Below, one piece after another: positions 60,471 through 64,000 of a stretch of 64,000 nt of DNA; the first letter of the stretch is position 1; the number at the start of each line of letters is the position of its first letter. The notes beneath the pieces are model-generated. The model ran no database searches, had not been told where the DNA came from, and saw only the letters and a list, made by a program, of their open reading frames with translations. The DNA comes from PFJX01 sp040751755 (GTDB lineage Bacteria > Pseudomonadota > Gammaproteobacteria > Burkholderiales > Thiobacillaceae): positions 55,960-119,959 of the forward strand of contig JBFMHC010000033.1 of the NCBI GenBank assembly GCA_040751755.1. The letters are read 5' to 3'. A program made the position numbers and the translations under genes.

Positions 60471-61212
60471 CTACAGCGGGTCGTCGCCGGCAAGCAGCGA
60501 GTCCGCGAGCGCGCGCAGGAGCTTCGCGCCGTCGCCGCGCCATGCGCTGCCATGCATGCAGGCGAGCGTCGTCGGGCCGGCCATTGCGAGTTTTTCCAGC
60601 ATCCCGCGTGCATTCCGCGTGTGGGAGAAGTAGTCCATCTCGCGACGGAATGCCTCGCTTGGCCCGAGGATGTCGGACTCGGTGACGGCCGGATGGTCGG
60701 CGCCACCCTGGGTGAACAGGTCGCCGCACAGGAGCGTGCGGGTCCCTTCCTCCATCAGGAAGCCGCACTCCCAGGCGTGCGGCAGGTGCGGCGTGTCGAG
60801 CCAGCGGACGGTGTGCCTGCCGAGCGTGAGCGCCTCGCCGTCTGCCAGCGCGCGCGGCGGCCTGTCCGCAAGATCGCCGATGGACACCATCGCCGCGACG
60901 TTCCCGCACAGGGGCGCGGATTGCGGCGCCGCCGCGAGCCACTCGTTGAGCGATCCGCACTCGTCGGCCTCCACGTGCGAGAAGGCGATGTGGCGAAGGC
61001 GCTCGGGCGGCAGGACATGGGCCACCGCCTCGTGCACGAGCGGAAACATCTTGCGCGGCCCGGTGTGGAAGAGCAGGGGGGGCATCGTCGACGACGAGGT
61101 ACTGATTGAACGTGAAGCCGCCCCCCGGGATGGCGATCGGCGTGCTGATGCGATAGATCCCGTCCGCGATCTCGGCAACATTGGTCCCGGACTGCTGGTT
61201 GGTCATCACCAT
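60471..61212 (-). pseudogene. MBL-fold diiron (ODP-type) protein with a frameshift in a C7 run
   Basis: The gene starts at 61212 (MVMTNQQSGTNVAEIADG) after a strong aaggagg ribosome binding site. It reads through FTFNQYLVVDDAPP and then loses frame at seven C on the minus strand (plus-strand G at 61076-61082). Removing one C joins it to LLFHTGPRKMFPLVHEAV and the rest to the stop at 60471, giving about 246 residues. The metal motif SHVEADEC (HxExD) is that of flavodiiron and oxygen-binding diiron proteins rather than of hydrolases; further ligands lie in LCGDLF and ACMHGS. The single-base shift could be a sequencing error, phase variation or decay. It is the last gene of the operon with E1 and cytochrome c. 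Confidence 0.8.
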
Positions 61213-61242
61213 GATGTCCTCCTTGTCTCGACGATGCGCCGC

Positions 61243-62271
61243 TCAGACGGCGTTTTCCACCATCCGGTGGTCCTCTTCCCGGCCCGGAGCCCTGACTGGC
61301 TGGTCGGCCATGAGCCCCAGCGCGGCCTCGGCCACCGCCTCGGGCCTGGGCACGACCTGCTGTTCCAGCATCCAGGACGAGGGCGTGGGGGCGTCCGGCC
61401 CGGTGAGGCGCACCACCGGGGCGCGCAGGCTGGAGAAGGCCTTGGTCGCCGCCAGGGCGGCCAGTTCCGCGGCCATGCCGCACAGGCCGCTGGCCTCGTG
61501 GACCACCACCAGCCGCCCGGTCTTGCGCACGGATCGCAGCACCGTCTCTTCGTCCAGGGGCTTGAGGCTGCGCAGGTCGATGACCTCCGCCGCGACGCCG
61601 TGCGCCGCCAGTTGCTCGGCGGCCTGCAGGCAGACGCCGACGGTCTTGGCGTAGCCCACCAGGGTCACGTCGCCGCCTGCCCGCGCCACCGCGGCCCGGC
61701 CGATGGGCACGACGAAGTCGTCCGCGTCCGGCACCTCGCCCTCCTGGTAGAGGAGGGCGAGGTCGGTGAAGAACAGCACCGGGTCGTCGTCGCGGATGGC
61801 GGCCTTGAGCAGGCCCTTGAAGTCCGCCGGCGTGGACGGCATCACCACCTTGAGGCCCGGTGCATGCACGAACATCGCCTCCAGGTTGTGGTTGTGCTGC
61901 GCGCCCACGCACCAGCCGCTGCCGGTGAGGCCCATGGCCACGAGCGGGAACTCGAACTGACCGCCGGACAGGTAGCGCAGCTTGCCGGCACTGTTCACCA
62001 GGGCGTCCATGGCGTAGGTCATGAAGGGCGCGAACAGCAGGTCGACCACCGGGCGCAGGCCGCTGGCGGCGGCGCCCACGGCGGTGCCGGCGATGATGGC
62101 CTCGGCCAGGGGCGTGTTGCGCACGCGCTCGGGCCCGAAGTCGCCCACCAGGTCGCGGTGCTTGGTGGCGGAGCCTTCGCCCATCAGCAGCACCGTGGGG
62201 TCGCGCAGCATCTCCTCGCGCAGGGCCTGGCGGATGGCCTGTTCGACGGTCATGCGGGTTGTCTTGCTCAT
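61243..62271 (-). CDS. 2-oxoacid dehydrogenase E1 component, beta subunit
   Basis: A 342-residue transketolase-like beta subunit, as in acetoin, pyruvate and branched-chain 2-oxoacid dehydrogenases. Motifs: LLMGEG, FGPERVRNTPLAEAIIAG, PFMTYAMDAL, DLRSLKPLDEET. It pairs with the alpha subunit 21 bases upstream. No E2 (acyltransferase) or E3 gene is nearby. A ribosome binding site aagga precedes the start. Confidence 0.92.
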   Translation of the reverse strand: MSKTTRMTVEQAIRQALREEMLRDPTVLLMGEGSATKHRDLVGDFGPERVRNTPLAEAIIAGTAVGAAASGLRPVVDLLFAPFMTYAMDALVNSAGKLRYLSGGQFEFPLVAMGLTGSGWCVGAQHNHNLEAMFVHAPGLKVVMPSTPADFKGLLKAAIRDDDPVLFFTDLALLYQEGEVPDADDFVVPIGRAAVARAGGDVTLVGYAKTVGVCLQAAEQLAAHGVAAEVIDLRSLKPLDEETVLRSVRKTGRLVVVHEASGLCGMAAELAALAATKAFSSLRAPVVRLTGPDAPTPSSWMLEQQVVPRPEAVAEAALGLMADQPVRAPGREEDHRMVENAV

Positions 62272-62292
62272 TTTTCGGGTTCCTTTCCCGCC

Positions 62293-63264
62293 TCAGGCGT
62301 AGACGTGGTCGAGCAGAGTCTCGGCGGCGGGCCAGGGGCTGGCCTGGGCGAAGGCCAGCGCCGCCTCGACCCGTTCCTGCGCCTGCCGTTCCAGGGCCGC
62401 CACGCCCGGGGCGTCGATCGCGCCTGCGCCGATCAGGCGTTCGCCCTGCACGCGGATCGGGTCGCGTTGCAGCCAGGCCTGCAGTTCGGCCTTGTCCACG
62501 TAGGCCTGGTCGTCCGGCTCGTAATGGCCGCGCTGGCGGTAGGTGCGCAGTTCCAGGAAGTACGGGCTGCCGGTGGCGCGGATGTGCGCGACCGCCTCGG
62601 TCGCGGCGGCGTGCACGGCCTCCGCGTCGTTGCCGTCCACGCTGCGCACCGGCAGGCCGTGGCCGCGCGCCCATTCGCCGATGGCGGGGTCCGCCATGGT
62701 CTCCAGGCGGTGCACGAAGGCCTGCCACTGGTTGTTCTCGCACACGAACAGCAGGGGCAGTGCCCAGTGTACTGCCAGGTTCAGGGCCTCGTGGAAGATG
62801 CCCTCGCACGCCGCGCCGTCGCCGAAGAACACCGCGACGATGCCGCCGGGCGCGCCGCGGCCCATCTTGTGCGCCAGGGCCACGCCGGGGGCCATGGAGA
62901 GCTCGCCGCCGACGATGGTGGAGGTGAGCACCACGCCCAGCTCCCGGGCGGAGATGTGCAGGCTGCCGGAACGGCCGCCGCAGTAGCCGTCGACGCGGCC
63001 GAGCACCTCGGCCATCAGGCGCTCCGGGGCGGCGCCGCGGGCGATCAGGTGGCCGGCGCTGCGGTGGTTGGTGAGGATGCGGTCGCGCGCGTCCAGGGCG
63101 TCGACCACGCCGACGGCGCAGGCCTCCTGGCCGACGCTGGTGCAGGTGCCGGGGGCGCCGTTCTGCTGCAGCGCCACCAGTTGCTGCTCGTAGGCGCGGA
63201 TCAGCAGCATGGTCTCCAGGCGCGCCAGGGGGGATCGGGGTGTGGATTGCATGGTGGTGGTCAC
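62293..63264 (-). CDS. 2-oxoacid dehydrogenase E1 component, alpha subunit
   Basis: A 323-residue thiamine diphosphate-binding subunit. The ThDP motif GDGAACEGIFHEALNLA...CENNQW is complete. Also TSVGQEACAVGVVDAL and ELRTYRQRGHYEPDD (phosphorylation-loop region). It resembles AcoA-type subunits. The substrate is not determined. It lies 10 bases after the cytochrome c gene and 21 before E1 beta. Confidence 0.92.
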   Translation of the reverse strand: MTTTMQSTPRSPLARLETMLLIRAYEQQLVALQQNGAPGTCTSVGQEACAVGVVDALDARDRILTNHRSAGHLIARGAAPERLMAEVLGRVDGYCGGRSGSLHISARELGVVLTSTIVGGELSMAPGVALAHKMGRGAPGGIVAVFFGDGAACEGIFHEALNLAVHWALPLLFVCENNQWQAFVHRLETMADPAIGEWARGHGLPVRSVDGNDAEAVHAAATEAVAHIRATGSPYFLELRTYRQRGHYEPDDQAYVDKAELQAWLQRDPIRVQGERLIGAGAIDAPGVAALERQAQERVEAALAFAQASPWPAAETLLDHVYA

Positions 63265-63274
63265 TTTCCCGTGT

Positions 63275-63787
63275 TCAGCGGCTGGCGTGCCTGTCCTGCG
63301 GCGGCAGGTTCTTCGGCATGAACTCGATGTAGGGTGTGGCCACCGCCTCGCCGGGTTTGGCGGCCTGCGGCGCCGGCTCGCCGGCCGGGCCGAGGTGGCG
63401 CACGTAGCGGTAGAGGGCGACGAGGTCGCGCTCGGACATGGCCTTCAGGTTGAACCACGGCATGGGCGGACGCATCGGGTGGCGCGCGCGCGTCAGCCAT
63501 TCCGCCTCGCTCAGCTTGCTCATGGTGAGGCGCAGGTTGGCGGGGTAGGTGGTGCCCCAGGGGCCCTGGAAGCCCAGCGAGGTACCGGTGAGCCACTGGC
63601 CTTCGGGCACCTTGCCCTCGTTCTGCATATAGCCGGGGGTGTGGCAGTCGTTGCAGCCGCCCACCTGCGTGAGGTACCTGCCGCGCTCGATCAGGCGGGC
63701 GTCCTTGGAGCCGCCGGCCGCCATGGCGGGCCCGGCGAGCAAGGCGAGGGCGGTGATGCTGGAAAGGGTGATGTAACGGACGTTCAT
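63275..63787 (-). CDS. Exported c-type cytochrome
   Basis: A 170-residue protein with a signal peptide (ITLSSITALALLAGPAMA) and one haem site (CNDCHTPGY), a likely distal Met in the MPWFNLKAMSERDL part and the terminal helix LVALYRYVRHLGP. This is the pattern of the cytochrome c subunits linked to periplasmic dehydrogenases. It is the first gene of a four-gene operon with E1 alpha, E1 beta and the diiron protein. Confidence 0.88.
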   Translation of the reverse strand: MNVRYITLSSITALALLAGPAMAAGGSKDARLIERGRYLTQVGGCNDCHTPGYMQNEGKVPEGQWLTGTSLGFQGPWGTTYPANLRLTMSKLSEAEWLTRARHPMRPPMPWFNLKAMSERDLVALYRYVRHLGPAGEPAPQAAKPGEAVATPYIEFMPKNLPPQDRHASR

Positions 63788-63879
63788 GATGCTTACCTCT
63801 TTTGGAATGATTGAAACGGGGCACGTGCGCTGTGAAGGTTAGGCACGCCGGCACGTGTGCGTTGCTAAGTCTTCGCTAG

Positions 63880-64000
63880 GGAAGGTCTGCAAAACCTTCC
63901 TGCCAGACTGCCGGGATGGGACAATAGCGACATGAAGCAGATGAGTCTGGAGGCGCCGATGTATACGGGCTTTGAGCTGCGCGCCAAGCGCACCCGCAAG
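63880..64000 (+). mobile_element. Probable left end of an IS5-family insertion sequence (continues past window)
   Basis: ggaaggtctgcaaaaccttcc (63880-63900) follows a CTAG (63876-63879), the target-site type used by IS5 elements, and resembles IS5-group terminal inverted repeats (GGAAGGT...). A transposase-like frame begins 32 bases on. The right end is outside the window, so the element cannot be proven complete. Confidence 0.55.
63932..64000 (+). CDS. 5' end of a probable IS5-family transposase gene (truncated by window edge)
   Basis: The frame begins MKQMSLEAPMYTGFELRAKR and runs off the end of the window. The opening MKQMS followed by a short stretch and a basic KRTRK segment is the usual N terminus of IS5-family DDE transposases. 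A second possible start is the ATG at 63941. Only 23 residues are visible. Confidence 0.6.
   Translation, partial: MKQMSLEAPMYTGFELRAKRTRK

Overview
The window is chromosomal DNA from a high-GC, sulfur-oxidising Proteobacterium, most likely a betaproteobacterium. The lineage call rests on the blocks hrcA/nadK/recN and fur/bamE/dapB, the rpoZ-spoT pair, the endonuclease-type MutL motif, ubiquinone synthesis by Coq7, a PEP-CTERM protein and an EpsD-like lipoprotein. It is an inference from gene order and family, not from a phylogeny. Sulfur chemistry recurs: flavocytochrome c sulfide dehydrogenase (fccAB), a split YeeE/YedE pair, a TauE/SafE exporter, and a fused ATP sulfurylase-like/APS kinase protein.

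Left part (1-16 kb): a truncated gene end, Bcp peroxiredoxin, a PIN-PhoH ATPase, an EpsD-like lipoprotein interrupted by an in-frame stop, a DHH phosphoesterase and the Sat-like/APS kinase fusion; then spoT-rpoZ, yajQ, a Na,K-ATPase-like P-type ATPase, mnmC, an Hsp33 that has lost two of its four zinc cysteines, an orphan secreted protein and an EEP-fold hydrolase. Signalling and secretion block (16-26 kb): a soluble chemoreceptor with a CZB domain, msrA, an HD-GYP protein, an M20 amidohydrolase with SirB2, a PEP-CTERM protein, a polytopic membrane protein, a Met/Gly-rich secreted protein, and mutL translationally overlapping an S24-like protein.

Housekeeping core (26-31 kb): ypjD-like gene, ffh, and rpsP-rimM-trmD-rplS with a promoter and a strong terminator. 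Transport and envelope (31-41 kb): TauE, a LysR/EamA divergent pair, a GFA protein, coq7 with a DUF2322-like gene, SCP2-like and YeeE proteins, and an Mla-like operon whose ATPase gene lacks the Walker A half. An operon of SH3, M48 peptidase, CHASE2 cyclase and a metallo-beta-lactamase-fold phosphodiesterase follows (39.7-44.2 kb).

Right part (44-64 kb): fccAB below an 18-bp perfect palindrome; hrcA-dyp-eamA-hemH; nadK (probably leaderless), recN, fur, bamE-dapB; an operon of a small periplasmic binding protein, an outer-membrane porin and a GGDEF/EAL protein; htpG; and a compact leftward operon of a cytochrome c, the E1 alpha and beta subunits of a 2-oxoacid dehydrogenase without E2/E3, and a diiron-type metallo-beta-lactamase-fold protein broken by a one-base shift in a C7 run. 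The window ends inside what looks like the left end of an IS5-family element. No rRNA, tRNA or CRISPR array was seen, and no gene-free stretch exceeds 300 bases.

Points most worth a second look: the APS kinase/DHH module with an apparently dead sulfurylase domain, the E1/cytochrome c/diiron operon, the Hsp33 with a CxE...DxxC centre, the half-size ABC ATPase in the Mla-like operon, and the cyclase/phosphodiesterase pair.
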